Made by a program: the position numbers and the translations under genes
Notes under the pieces: generated by a model
What the model was told of the DNA's origin: nothing
Database searches by the model: none
What the model saw: the letters and a program-made list of their open reading frames with translations, nothing else
NCBI RefSeq assembly: GCF_003385185.1
Contig: NZ_PQHZ01000026.1
Coordinates: forward strand, 23,913-87,912
Length of the DNA: 64,000 nucleotides
Direction of reading: 5' to 3'
Source: Amycolatopsis palatopharyngis
GTDB taxonomy: Bacteria; Actinomycetota; Actinomycetes; Mycobacteriales; Pseudonocardiaceae
Part shown: positions 1 to 8,011 of the stretch, one piece after another
Numbering within the stretch: the stretch's first letter is position 1
Layout of the letters: the number at the start of each line of letters is the position of its first letter

Positions 1-1
1 G

Positions 2-223
2 GGCGAGGAGGTCATCGCCGAGGCATGCTTCGCCAAGAACACCGCGGTGGAGACCGGCGAGTGGGTGGTACACGAGGCGGTGCAGTTGCACGGTGGTCTT
101 GGCTACATGCGCGAGGCCGAAGTGGAACGACACTACCGGGACATGCGCATTCTCGGCATCGGTGGAGGCACCGACGAGATTCTCGCCGGGCTCGCCGCCA
201 AGCGATTGGGATTCACCTCATGA
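2..223 (+). CDS. acyl-CoA dehydrogenase, C-terminal fragment (cut by window edge)
   Basis: About 73 codons of an open frame enter from the left edge and end at TGA 221-223. The encoded tail carries the typical C-terminal signature of acyl-CoA dehydrogenases: an AVQLHGGLGYM segment, then RDMRILGIGGGTDEI and a final LAAKRLG. Enzymes of this family oxidise acyl-CoA to 2-enoyl-CoA using FAD. Its stop overlaps the ATG of the carboxyltransferase gene (ATGA), so the two are probably co-translated. The order dehydrogenase, carboxyltransferase, biotin carboxylase, dehydrogenase resembles the fadE13-accD2-accA2-fadE12 locus of Mycobacterium tuberculosis as I recall it. The substrate is not determinable here. 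Confidence 0.9.
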   Translation, partial: GEEVIAEACFAKNTAVETGEWVVHEAVQLHGGLGYMREAEVERHYRDMRILGIGGGTDEILAGLAAKRLGFTS

Positions 224-1827
224 CCGCACTGAAGTCCGTTGTGGACCCGAAGTCACCAGAGTTCGAGGCCAACCGCACAGCGATGCTGGCCAAGCTCACG
301 GAACTGGAGACCGAGCACGCCAAGGCCATCGAGGGTGGTGGGGAGAAGTACACGGCGCGGCACCACAAACGCGGAAAGCTGTTGGTGCGCGAGCGAATCG
401 AGTTGCTGCTCGACGAGGACGCACCGTTCCTCGAACTGTCGCCGCTGGCGGGCTGGGGCAGTGACTTCCGGGTGGGCGCGAGCGTGGTCACCGGTATCGG
501 CGTCGTCGAGGGCGTCGAATGCATGATCATCGGTAACGACCCGACGGTGCGCGGCGGCGCGAGCAATCCCTGGACGACGCGCAAGATCTTCCGCGCCGCG
601 GACATCGCGATGGAGAACCGGCTACCGGTGATCAACCTGGTCGAGTCCGGTGGCGCGGACCTGCCGACGCAGAAGGAGATCTTCATCCCCGGCGGACGGC
701 TGTTCCGGGACCTCACCCGGCTGTCCGCCGCCGGAATTCCGACGATCGCGCTGGTGTTCGGCAACTCCACCGCGGGTGGGGCGTACGTACCCGGCATGTC
801 CGACCACGTCGTGATGATCGCCGAGCGTTCGAAGGTGTTTCTCGGCGGTCCGCCGCTGGTGAAGATGGCGACCGGCGAGGTGGCCGACGACGAGTCTCTC
901 GGCGGCGCGGAGATGCACGCACGCACCTCGGGGCTCGCCGACTACCTCGCTCAGGACGAGCCCGACGCCATTCGCCTTGGCAGGCGGATCGTGGCAAGGC
1001 TGAACTGGCGCAAGCACGGGCCTGAGCCCGCCTCCCCGGTCGCACCGAAGTACGACGAGGAGGACCTGCTCGGTGTCGTTCCCGAAGGACTGAAGGTGCC
1101 GTTCGATCCGCGCGAGGTGCTCGCCAGGGTCGTCGACGGCTCCGAGTTCGACGAGTTCAAACCGCTCTACGGCAACAGCCTCGTCACGGGCTGGGCGAGG
1201 CTGCACGGCTACCCGATCGGCGTGCTGGCCAACGCGAGGGGTGTGCTGTTCAGCGAGGAAGCGCAGAAGGCGACGCAGTTCATCCAGCTGGCGAACCAGA
1301 CGAGGACCCCGCTGCTGTTCCTGCACAACACCACCGGATACATGGTCGGGCAGAACTACGAGCAGGGCGGCATCATCAAGCACGGCGCGATGATGATCAA
1401 CGCGGTGTCCAACAGCACCGTCCCGCACATCTCGCTGCTCATCGGCGCCTCCTACGGTGCGGGGCACTACGGCATGTGCGGCCGCGCCTACGATCCCCGG
1501 TTCCTGTTCGCCTGGCCGAGTGCCAAATCCGCGGTCATGGGGCCGCAGCAACTCGCCGGCGTGCTCTCGATCGTGGCCAGGGCCGCGGCCGAGGGCAGGG
1601 GACAGAAGTACGACGAGGACGGCGACGCCGCCATGCGCGCGGCGGTGGAGGGGCAGGTCGAGGCCGAATCGCTGCCGATGTTCCTGTCCGGCCGGCTCTA
1701 CGACGACGGAGTGATCGACCCGAGGGACACGCGCACCGTGCTCGGACTGTGCCTGTCGGCCATCCACAACAATCCCGTCAGCGGCGCCGGTTTCGACGGC
1801 ACCGGCTTCGGCGTCTTCCGGATGTAG
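220..1827 (+). CDS. acyl-CoA carboxylase carboxyltransferase (beta) subunit
   Basis: A 535-residue protein starting at ATG 220, which overlaps the preceding stop; an in-frame extension further upstream lies inside the dehydrogenase gene and is rejected. It matches the methylcrotonyl/geranyl/AccD-type carboxyltransferases. The N-half crotonase fold has VESGGADLPTQ near residue 141, and the C-half has GASYGAGHYGM near residue 409, the two glycine-rich oxyanion segments. The enzyme would transfer CO2 from biotin to an acyl-CoA, working with the alpha subunit encoded at 2000. The MCC-like length and the acyl-CoA dehydrogenase neighbours favour a branched-chain or isoprenoid acyl-CoA over acetyl-CoA; this is inference. 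Confidence 0.93.
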   Translation: MTALKSVVDPKSPEFEANRTAMLAKLTELETEHAKAIEGGGEKYTARHHKRGKLLVRERIELLLDEDAPFLELSPLAGWGSDFRVGASVVTGIGVVEGVECMIIGNDPTVRGGASNPWTTRKIFRAADIAMENRLPVINLVESGGADLPTQKEIFIPGGRLFRDLTRLSAAGIPTIALVFGNSTAGGAYVPGMSDHVVMIAERSKVFLGGPPLVKMATGEVADDESLGGAEMHARTSGLADYLAQDEPDAIRLGRRIVARLNWRKHGPEPASPVAPKYDEEDLLGVVPEGLKVPFDPREVLARVVDGSEFDEFKPLYGNSLVTGWARLHGYPIGVLANARGVLFSEEAQKATQFIQLANQTRTPLLFLHNTTGYMVGQNYEQGGIIKHGAMMINAVSNSTVPHISLLIGASYGAGHYGMCGRAYDPRFLFAWPSAKSAVMGPQQLAGVLSIVARAAAEGRGQKYDEDGDAAMRAAVEGQVEAESLPMFLSGRLYDDGVIDPRDTRTVLGLCLSAIHNNPVSGAGFDGTGFGVFRM

Positions 1828-2016
1828 GAGCACAAGCCATGCGAACGATCGAGAAGCCACCACTGAACGCGCCCGCCGAAGGCCCGTTATCGGGGCGGCA
1901 GGGCCGCGTTCGGCGAGAGCGGACTGGTTCCGGACGAGTCGGCCCTGGCGACGCGATCACGGACGCGCGTTTCCAGTCAGGGATGTAGGAGCAGGAGCCA
2001 TGCGAATGATCGAGAA
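1821..2016 (+). repeat. imperfect 35-bp direct repeat duplicating a translation start region
   Basis: Bases 1821-1855 and 1982-2016 match at 32 of 35 positions. Each copy contains a stop TAG, an AGGAG ribosome-binding site and an ATG followed by codons for M-R-(T/M)-I-E. The right copy is the true start of the biotin carboxylase gene; the left copy starts a 49-codon frame. The segment between them breaks otherwise tight operon spacing and looks inserted or duplicated. Confidence 0.75.
1839..1988 (+). CDS. possible 49-residue protein between carboxylase subunits
   Basis: A short frame starts at ATG 1839 behind an AGGAG site and stops at TAG 1986-1988. The product is basic and Gly/Arg-rich, ends in DARFQSGM, and has no domain I recognise. 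Its start region is a near copy of the start of the biotin carboxylase gene at 2000, so it may be a by-product of a local duplication rather than a selected gene. Translation is plausible from the ribosome-binding site alone. Confidence 0.3.
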   Translation: MRTIEKPPLNAPAEGPLSGRQGRVRRERTGSGRVGPGDAITDARFQSGM

Positions 2017-3976
2017 CCTGCTCGTCGCCAACCGGGGCGAGATCGCTTTGCGCGTCTTCCGCTCCTGCCGGGACGCGGGGATCGGCACGGTCGCCGTCTA
2101 TTCCGACGCCGACGCCGACTCCCCGCACGTCACCTCGGCCGACGCGGCCGTGCGCCTGCCGGGTAACACACCTTCGGAGACCTACCTGCGCTCCGACCTG
2201 GTGATCGCGGCGGCCGTGCAGGCCGGCGCCGATGCCGTGCATCCCGGGTACGGGTTCCTTTCGGAGAACGCCGGTTTCGCCCGTGCCGTGCGGGAAGCCG
2301 GGCTGACGTGGGTGGGCCCGCCGCCCGAGGCCATCGAGACCATGGGCTCCAAAGTGGAGTCCAAACGCCTGATGGCCGAGGCGGGAGTGCCGGTACTGCC
2401 CGAATTGGACCCTGCCGATGTAACCGAGGCGGATCTGCCGGTGCTGGTCAAGGCGTCCGCGGGCGGTGGCGGCCGAGGCATGCGGGTGGTTCGCGCACTC
2501 GCCGAGCTGACCGAAGCCGTCGCGAGCGCGCAGGCCGAGGCCGCGTCCGCGTTCGGTGACCCGACCGTGTTCTGCGAGCGGTACCTGGATTCGGGCAGGC
2601 ATATCGAGGTCCAGGTCATGGCCGACACCCACGGCACGGTGTGGACCGTGGGGGAGCGCGAGTGCTCCATCCAGCGCCGTCACCAGAAGGTGGTCGAGGA
2701 AGCACCATCGCCGTTGGTGGATGCCGCGATGCGGGAGGAACTGTTCACCGCGGCGCGCACCGCGGCCAAGGCCATCGACTACGTCGGTGCGGGAACGGTC
2801 GAGTTCCTGGCCACCGACGGCGGTGAGTTCTTCTTCCTGGAGATGAACACCCGGCTGCAGGTCGAGCACCCGGTCACCGAGTGCACCACCGGGCTGGACC
2901 TGGTGACCTCGCAGTTGCGCGTCGCCGAGGGCGAGCGGCTGCCGCAGGAGCCGCCCGCGATACGCGGGCACGCGATCGAGGTCCGGCTCTACGCCGAGGA
3001 CCCCGCGGCAGGATGGCAGCCACAGAGCGGCACGCTGCACGCGTTCGACGTTCCCGGAGTGGTCGCCGAGTTCACCCTCCCGGACCGGCACGGCATTCGC
3101 CTGGACAGCGGGGTGGTAGCCGGATCGGTGATCGGGGTGCACTACGACCCGATGCTGGCCAAGGTGATCGCCTGGGGCCCGGATCGTCCAGCCGCCGCGC
3201 GGGCCCTCGCCGGCGCGTTGGCCAGGGCGCGGATCCATGGCGTGACAACGAACCGCGAGCTGCTGGTGAACGTCCTGCGCCACCCCGGTTTCCTCGCGGG
3301 CGACACCGATACGGCGTTCTTCGATCGCCACGGTCTGGACGTACTGTCCGCCCCACTGGCTGGCGAGGACGCGCGGGCATTGTCGGCACTGGCCGCCGCA
3401 CTGGCCGACGCGGCGGCCAATCGGGGACAGGCACGTGTCCTCGGTGGACTGCCCAGCGGTTGGCGCAATCTGCCCTCCGCACCGCAGCGCAAGACATACC
3501 TGCTGGGCGACACCGAGTACGAGGTGGCCTACCGCCTCGGTCGTTCGGGGCTCGTCGCGGAGGGCCACGAGAACGTCGAGCTGCTCGAGGCCGCACCGGA
3601 CCGTGTCGTGCTGGCGGTGTCCGGAATCCGGCGCACGTTCTCCGTGGGACGCCACCCCGGCCTGGTCGCGGTGGACTCCTCGCTGGGTCCGGTCGCCTTC
3701 ACGGCGGTGCCGCGCTTCGCCGATCCGGACGCGGCACTCGCGGCTGGCTCGCTCGTCGCGCCGATGCCAGGGACGGTGCTGCGTGTGGCCGTGTCCGAGG
3801 GCGACGCGGTCACCGCGGGCGAGCCGTTGCTGTGGCTGGAAGCGATGAAGATGGAACACCGAGTTTCGGCACCCGCCGACGGGGTGGTCGCCGAACTGCC
3901 GGTGGTCGTGGGCCAGCAGGTCGAACTGGGAACCGTTCTCGCAGTCGTGAGTACCAACACCGAGGAGTCGGCATGA
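2000..3976 (+). CDS. acyl-CoA carboxylase biotin carboxylase/BCCP (alpha) subunit
   Basis: A 658-residue fused protein. It has an N-terminal biotin carboxylase domain (LVANRGEIALR near residue 7), an ATP-grasp glycine-rich loop (SAGGGGRGMR near 151), a linker region, and a C-terminal biotinyl domain with the EAMKMEH motif whose Lys617 should carry biotin. It carboxylates its own biotin with ATP and bicarbonate and hands CO2 to the beta subunit at 220. The ATG at 2000 follows AGGAGCAGGAGCC. The stop overlaps the next start (ATGA), showing translational coupling to the acyl-CoA dehydrogenase. Length and layout are those of MCC/GCC/AccA-type alpha subunits. Confidence 0.95.
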   Translation: MRMIENLLVANRGEIALRVFRSCRDAGIGTVAVYSDADADSPHVTSADAAVRLPGNTPSETYLRSDLVIAAAVQAGADAVHPGYGFLSENAGFARAVREAGLTWVGPPPEAIETMGSKVESKRLMAEAGVPVLPELDPADVTEADLPVLVKASAGGGGRGMRVVRALAELTEAVASAQAEAASAFGDPTVFCERYLDSGRHIEVQVMADTHGTVWTVGERECSIQRRHQKVVEEAPSPLVDAAMREELFTAARTAAKAIDYVGAGTVEFLATDGGEFFFLEMNTRLQVEHPVTECTTGLDLVTSQLRVAEGERLPQEPPAIRGHAIEVRLYAEDPAAGWQPQSGTLHAFDVPGVVAEFTLPDRHGIRLDSGVVAGSVIGVHYDPMLAKVIAWGPDRPAAARALAGALARARIHGVTTNRELLVNVLRHPGFLAGDTDTAFFDRHGLDVLSAPLAGEDARALSALAAALADAAANRGQARVLGGLPSGWRNLPSAPQRKTYLLGDTEYEVAYRLGRSGLVAEGHENVELLEAAPDRVVLAVSGIRRTFSVGRHPGLVAVDSSLGPVAFTAVPRFADPDAALAAGSLVAPMPGTVLRVAVSEGDAVTAGEPLLWLEAMKMEHRVSAPADGVVAELPVVVGQQVELGTVLAVVSTNTEESA

Positions 3977-5139
3977 CCATGAACTTCACCGAGCCCGAGG
4001 AGCGCCTCGCGCTGCGCAAGGCCGTCGCGGAACTGGGCCGCAGCTACGGTTACGAGTACTACCTGGAGCGCGCCCGCGCCGGCGGGCACACCAATGACCT
4101 CTGGGACGAGGCGGGCAGGCTCGGCTATCTCGGAGTCTCGGTACCGGAGGAGTACGGCGGCGGTGGTGCCGGGATCGGTGACCTCGCCGCGGTGTGCGAG
4201 GAGTTCTGCGCGGCGGGGACCCCGATGCTGCTGATGGTCGTCTCCCCGGCCATCTGTGCCACGGTGATCGCGCGGTTCGGCACCGAGGAGCAGAAGCAGC
4301 ACTGGCTGCCTGGGTTCGCGAGCGGCCAGGTGCGTATGTCGTTCGCGATCACCGAACCGGACGCCGGATCGAACTCACACAAGATCACCACCACCGCCCG
4401 GCGCAAGGAGGGTGGCGGCTGGATCCTGAACGGGCGCAAGGTCTACATCTCGGGGGTCGACGAGGCCGACGCCGTGCTGGTGGTCGGGCGCACCGAGGAC
4501 GCCCGCACCGGCAAGCTCAAGCCCGCGCTGTTCATCGTGCCCACCGACACACCCGGGTTCGAGTACACCCGGATTCCCATGGACCTGGTGTCCGCGGACA
4601 GCCAGTTCAGCCTGTTCCTCGATGACGTCACCCTCCCCGCCGAGGCGCTCGTCGGCTCGGAGGACGCCGCGATCGCGCAGCTGTTCGCCGGGCTCAACCC
4701 GGAACGCATCATGGGCTCGGCCTTCTCCAACGGCATCGCCCGTTACGCGCTGGACAAGGGCGTGCGTTACGCCAAGGAGCGCAGCGTCTGGGGCGCGCCC
4801 ATCGGTTCCCACCAGGGGCTCGCGCATCCGCTGGCACAGGTGAAGATCGAGCTGGAGCTGGCGAAGCTGATGACCCAGAAGGCCGCGACGCTCTACGACT
4901 CGGGGGACGACTTCGGCGCGGGAGAGGCCGCCAACATGGCGAAATACGCGGGAGCCGAGGTGGCGATCAGGGCAGTCGACCAGGCCGTTCAGGTCCACGG
5001 CGGGAACGGGCTCGCGTCCGAGTACGGGCTCGGCACGCTGCTCGGCGCCGTTCGCGTCGGTCGCATCGCGCCTGTGAGCAGGGAGATGGTGCTGAACTTC
5101 GTCGCGCAGCATAGTCTCGACCTGCCCAAGTCGTACTGA
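3973..5139 (+). CDS. acyl-CoA dehydrogenase
   Basis: A 388-residue flavoprotein with the standard N-terminal helical, central beta and C-terminal helical layout. FAITEPDAGSN near residue 124 is the family signature, and the VQVHGGNGLASEYGLG region lies near the C-terminus. It overlaps the biotin carboxylase stop by ATGA, so it belongs to the carboxylase operon. It would form the 2-enoyl-CoA that the carboxylase acts on, as in leucine or acyclic isoprenoid degradation. In position it corresponds to fadE12 of the mycobacterial accA2/accD2 locus. Exact chain specificity cannot be read from the sequence. Confidence 0.93.
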   Translation: MTMNFTEPEERLALRKAVAELGRSYGYEYYLERARAGGHTNDLWDEAGRLGYLGVSVPEEYGGGGAGIGDLAAVCEEFCAAGTPMLLMVVSPAICATVIARFGTEEQKQHWLPGFASGQVRMSFAITEPDAGSNSHKITTTARRKEGGGWILNGRKVYISGVDEADAVLVVGRTEDARTGKLKPALFIVPTDTPGFEYTRIPMDLVSADSQFSLFLDDVTLPAEALVGSEDAAIAQLFAGLNPERIMGSAFSNGIARYALDKGVRYAKERSVWGAPIGSHQGLAHPLAQVKIELELAKLMTQKAATLYDSGDDFGAGEAANMAKYAGAEVAIRAVDQAVQVHGGNGLASEYGLGTLLGAVRVGRIAPVSREMVLNFVAQHSLDLPKSY

Positions 5140-5159
5140 TCGGTAACAAAGGAGCGCAT

Positions 5160-5987
5160 GTGAGCACGCTGGCGGGTAAGACCCTGATCATGTCGGGCGG
5201 CAGCAGAGGGATCGGCGAGGCGATCGCGGTACGCGCCGCGCGCGACGGCGCGAACGTCGCCCTGATCGCGAAGACCACCGAGCCGCACCCGAAGCTGCCC
5301 GGCACGATCTACACGGCCGCCAAGGCCATCGAGGAGGCCGGCGGCCAGGCCCTGCCGATCGTCGGCGACATCAGGGACGACGAGGCCGTCGAGGCCGCGG
5401 TGGCCAAGACCGTCGAGCAGTTCGGCGGGCTGGACGTCGTGCTCAACAACGCCAGTGCGATCGACCTGACGTCGTCGGAGTCGATTCCGATGAAGCGCTA
5501 TGACCTGATGCAGGACATCAACGCCCGCGGTTCGTTCCTGTTGGCGCGCACGGCGATCCCGCACCTGCGCAAGTCGGAGAATCCGCACATCCTCACGCTG
5601 TCGCCGCCGATCAGCCTCGACCCGAAGTGGTTCACCGCGGGGCACCTCGCCTACAGCATCGCGAAGTACTCGATGAGCCTGGTGACCGTCGGCCTCGCCG
5701 CGGAGCTGAAGGACGACGGTATCGCGGCGAACTCGCTGTGGCCGCGAACCACGATCGACACCGCCGCGATCCGCAACGTGGTCGGCGCCGAGCTGGCCAA
5801 CCGGTCCAGGACACCGGAGATCATGGCCGACTCGGCCCACGCGATCCTGACCAGGCCGAGCAGGCAGACCACCGGAAACTTCTTCATCGACGACGAGGTG
5901 CTGGCCGCCGAGGGCGTCACCGACTTCGCGAAGTACCGGCTGGCCGAACGTGAGGAAGACCTTCAGCTCGACTTCTGGGTCGAGTAG
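5160..5987 (+). CDS. HSDL2-like short-chain dehydrogenase/reductase
   Basis: A 275-residue SDR starting at GTG 5160 with GGAG five bases upstream. The cofactor motif SGGSRGIGEA is at the N-terminus and the catalytic YSIAK (Tyr165, Lys169) is present. The PHPKLPGTIYTAAKAIE segment is diagnostic of the hydroxysteroid-dehydrogenase-like 2 subgroup, which also includes SDRs of bacterial citronellol (atu) clusters. It lies 20 bp downstream of the acyl-CoA dehydrogenase and is probably the last structural gene of the carboxylase operon. The link to isoprenoid or methyl-branched acyl-CoA turnover is inference from that neighbourhood. Confidence 0.9.
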   Translation: MSTLAGKTLIMSGGSRGIGEAIAVRAARDGANVALIAKTTEPHPKLPGTIYTAAKAIEEAGGQALPIVGDIRDDEAVEAAVAKTVEQFGGLDVVLNNASAIDLTSSESIPMKRYDLMQDINARGSFLLARTAIPHLRKSENPHILTLSPPISLDPKWFTAGHLAYSIAKYSMSLVTVGLAAELKDDGIAANSLWPRTTIDTAAIRNVVGAELANRSRTPEIMADSAHAILTRPSRQTTGNFFIDDEVLAAEGVTDFAKYRLAEREEDLQLDFWVE

Positions 5988-6011
5988 ATCAGCGCGGGCC
6001 GGCGAGGCCCT

Positions 6012-6668
6012 GTGGCACCGAAAGGCAGCGTGGCCGCGATGCGTGAACCGCGACAGGAACGCAGCAGGACCACTCGGCGGCGGCTGGTGGAAGCCGCGGT
6101 CGAGTGCATCGCGGAGCGGGGCTGGAACGGCATCACCGTCGCGGTGATCGCCGAGCGTGCCGGGGTGTCCAGAGGTGCCGCGCAGCACCACTTCCCGGCG
6201 AGGGAGGACCTGGTGGCCGCGGCGGTGGAGCTCGTGGGTGAGGTGCAGCTGGTCGAACTCCGCACCCGCTCGGAAGGGCTGCCCGCCGGGTCCTCCCGGA
6301 TCGAGCCGGTGGTGGACATGCTGCTCAACCTGTACGCGGGGCCGATGTTCCGGGCCGCCCTGCACCTGTGGGTGGCCGCTTCGACGGACGACGCGCTACG
6401 GGCGATCCTGGTGCCGCTGGAGGCCAGGGTCGGTCGAGAGGCGCACCGCGTGGCACTCGAGCTGCTCGGGGTGGACGAGTCCCATCCGGGCGTGCGCGAG
6501 ATGGTTCAGGCGACGCTGGACCTCGCGCGCGGGCTCGGGCTGGCCAATCTGCTCACCGACGACACACGAAGGCGCCAGCAGATCGTGCGTCAGTGGGCCC
6601 AGGTGCTGGCCCCGGCGCTGCCGCAGGTGGCCCCGGCCGCATCGGTGTCGGGCCCGGCCGGCGCCTGA
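6012..6668 (+). CDS. TetR family regulator (carboxylase operon-linked)
   Basis: A 218-residue protein with an N-terminal TetR DNA-binding domain (RRRLVEAAVECIAERGWNG followed by IAERAGVSRGAAQHHF, roughly residues 17-60) and a helical ligand domain. GTG 6012 is the longest start; ATG 6039, nine codons later, is equally possible and removes only a basic tail. It lies 24 bp after the SDR on the same strand, so it is probably co-transcribed and may autoregulate the carboxylase operon. The effector is likely an acyl-CoA, by analogy with the family. Confidence 0.88.
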   Translation: MAPKGSVAAMREPRQERSRTTRRRLVEAAVECIAERGWNGITVAVIAERAGVSRGAAQHHFPAREDLVAAAVELVGEVQLVELRTRSEGLPAGSSRIEPVVDMLLNLYAGPMFRAALHLWVAASTDDALRAILVPLEARVGREAHRVALELLGVDESHPGVREMVQATLDLARGLGLANLLTDDTRRRQQIVRQWAQVLAPALPQVAPAASVSGPAGA

Positions 6669-6686
6669 ACCTGGCGCCACCGCCGG

Positions 6687-7148
6687 TCAGCGCACCTCGC
6701 CGATGTCCTCGAACCACACATCGGGCCTGCGGGTGATGAACTCGCTCATCAGCTCGGCACACCTGGCGTCGTCCAGCACGGTGATCCGCACGCCGTTGTC
6801 CGCGAGCCAGTCGTGGCCACCGGAGAAGCTGGCCGCCTCGCCGATGATCACCTCGCCGATGCCGAACTGGCGCACCAGCCCACTGCAGTACCAGCACGGC
6901 GAGAGGGTCGTGACCATGATCGTGTCCCGGTAGCTGGGCCGCCGCCCAGCGGCGCGAAACGCCGCCGTCTCTGCGTGGGTGGCCGGGTCGTCGTCCTGGA
7001 CCCGCCGGTTGCGTCCCCGGCCCAGGACCGTGGCGCCCGGCCCGAACAACGCCGCCCCGATGGGGACCCCGCCCTCGGCCGCTCCGAGTTCCGCCTCCTC
7101 GACAGCGACGGCGAGCATGGCTTCCGTGGTGACACGATCGGTCGTCAT
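6687..7148 (-). CDS. cytosine deaminase, yeast FCY1-like
   Basis: A 153-residue zinc-dependent deaminase. It has the HAETAAF motif (zinc His and proton-shuttle Glu) and SPCWYCSG (two zinc Cys). The C-terminal sequence RPDVWFEDIGE closely matches the yeast-type cytosine deaminase ending, which distinguishes it from TadA-like tRNA deaminases. It would convert cytosine to uracil for pyrimidine salvage. It converges on the TetR gene at 6012. A TAAGCG-type operator lies 74-87 bp upstream of its start, suggesting control by the TetR at 7318, which is unexpected for a nucleobase enzyme. Confidence 0.88.
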   Translation of the reverse strand: MTTDRVTTEAMLAVAVEEAELGAAEGGVPIGAALFGPGATVLGRGRNRRVQDDDPATHAETAAFRAAGRRPSYRDTIMVTTLSPCWYCSGLVRQFGIGEVIIGEAASFSGGHDWLADNGVRITVLDDARCAELMSEFITRRPDVWFEDIGEVR

Positions 7149-7221
7149 CCGCCCACTCTCGACGGTCGGCGCGGTCCGGGCAAGCAGGGGGTGCGTGATC
7201 GCGGCAACCGTGACACGAAGG

Positions 7222-7235
7222 AAAGCGACCGCTTA
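7222..7235. promoter_or_regulatory. TetR-type operator (variant copy)
   Basis: AAAGCGACCGCTTA matches TAAGCG-N2-CGCTTA at 11 of 12 defined bases. It lies between the cytosine deaminase start (7148) and the 3' end of the TetR gene, in the promoter zone of the deaminase. The same element occurs at 7962 and 20401. Confidence 0.6.
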
Positions 7236-7317
7236 GTATGTCGGGAACCGGCGGCGGCCGGAGGCGGATCCGTCCTCGACGAAGTGGGAGGTGGCAGCGC
7301 TCGTGATGAGACGGCGG

Positions 7318-7950
7318 CTACTCCACGGAGTCCGGCAGCGCGACGACCGCCCCCAGCATGCGCAGGGCGAGTTCCCCGTACTCCCTGCCCAGCTCGTCGG
7401 GGGAGGTGCGGTTGCGGCTGGTGTACCAGCGAGCCACGTCCACGCCGAGGGACAGCACGGCACGCGCCGCGGTCCGCGGTTGGCGCACCTGGAAGACCCC
7501 CGCCCGGACCCCTTCGGTGATCACCTCGCGCACCGTGTTCTCGATGCGCCTGCGCAGATCCGCGACGATCTCGTACTCCCGTTCGGGCAGTGCCGCGAGC
7601 TCGTACTGCACGACCCTGGCGACCAGATGCCGGCGAGCGTGCCAGGCGACGAAGTCCTCGACGACCCTGCGGATCACCTCGACCGGCTCGGCACTCGTCG
7701 CGACCACGTTCTGCACCAGTGCCAGCGTCTGTTCGTGGCCGTTGCGGCTGATCGCGAACAGCAACGCCGCCTTCGAAGGAAAGTGCACGTACAACGCGGC
7801 GGGGCTCATTCCCGCGCCGCTTGCGATGTCGCGAGTCGTCGTGGCGTGGTATCCCCGGCGGGCGAAGGACTCCACCGCGGCGAGCATGAGTCTGCGTGCG
7901 GCGTCGGGCTGGACGTCCGGCCACAACTCCGCGGACAGCGACATCGTCAT
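7318..7950 (-). CDS. TetR family regulator, probable owner of the TAAGCG operators
   Basis: A 210-residue protein with a TetR helix-turn-helix (RRLMLAAVESFARRGYHATT, then IASGAGMSPAALYVHFPSK, about residues 19-65) and a C-terminal ligand-binding domain. It is transcribed divergently from the SDR pair at 8012. The 61-bp intergenic gap holds a perfect TAAGCG-N2-CGCTTA operator, the usual arrangement for an autoregulated TetR repressor. Copies of the operator upstream of the deaminase (7148) and fabG-like (20354) genes point to a small regulon. The ligand is unknown; acyl-CoA is likely given the controlled genes. Confidence 0.88.
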   Translation of the reverse strand: MTMSLSAELWPDVQPDAARRLMLAAVESFARRGYHATTTRDIASGAGMSPAALYVHFPSKAALLFAISRNGHEQTLALVQNVVATSAEPVEVIRRVVEDFVAWHARRHLVARVVQYELAALPEREYEIVADLRRRIENTVREVITEGVRAGVFQVRQPRTAARAVLSLGVDVARWYTSRNRTSPDELGREYGELALRMLGAVVALPDSVE

Positions 7951-7961
7951 GCGTCAGAGTG

Positions 7962-7975
7962 TAAGCGAGCGCTTA
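7962..7975. promoter_or_regulatory. TetR operator between divergent regulator and SDR genes
   Basis: TAAGCGAGCGCTTA has perfect six-base inverted arms with a two-base centre. It sits 12 bp from the regulator start and 37 bp from the SDR start, so a bound repressor could cover both promoters. Confidence 0.75.
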
Positions 7976-8011
7976 GCGGCGTTCGATCAACGGAGTAGGA
8001 GATCGACTCTA

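Noticed and set aside
1778..3859. 693-codon open frame on the minus strand
   Set aside because: It is the antisense shadow of the biotin carboxylase gene; the translation is rich in His/Arg/Gly with no domain, as expected from GC-rich DNA.
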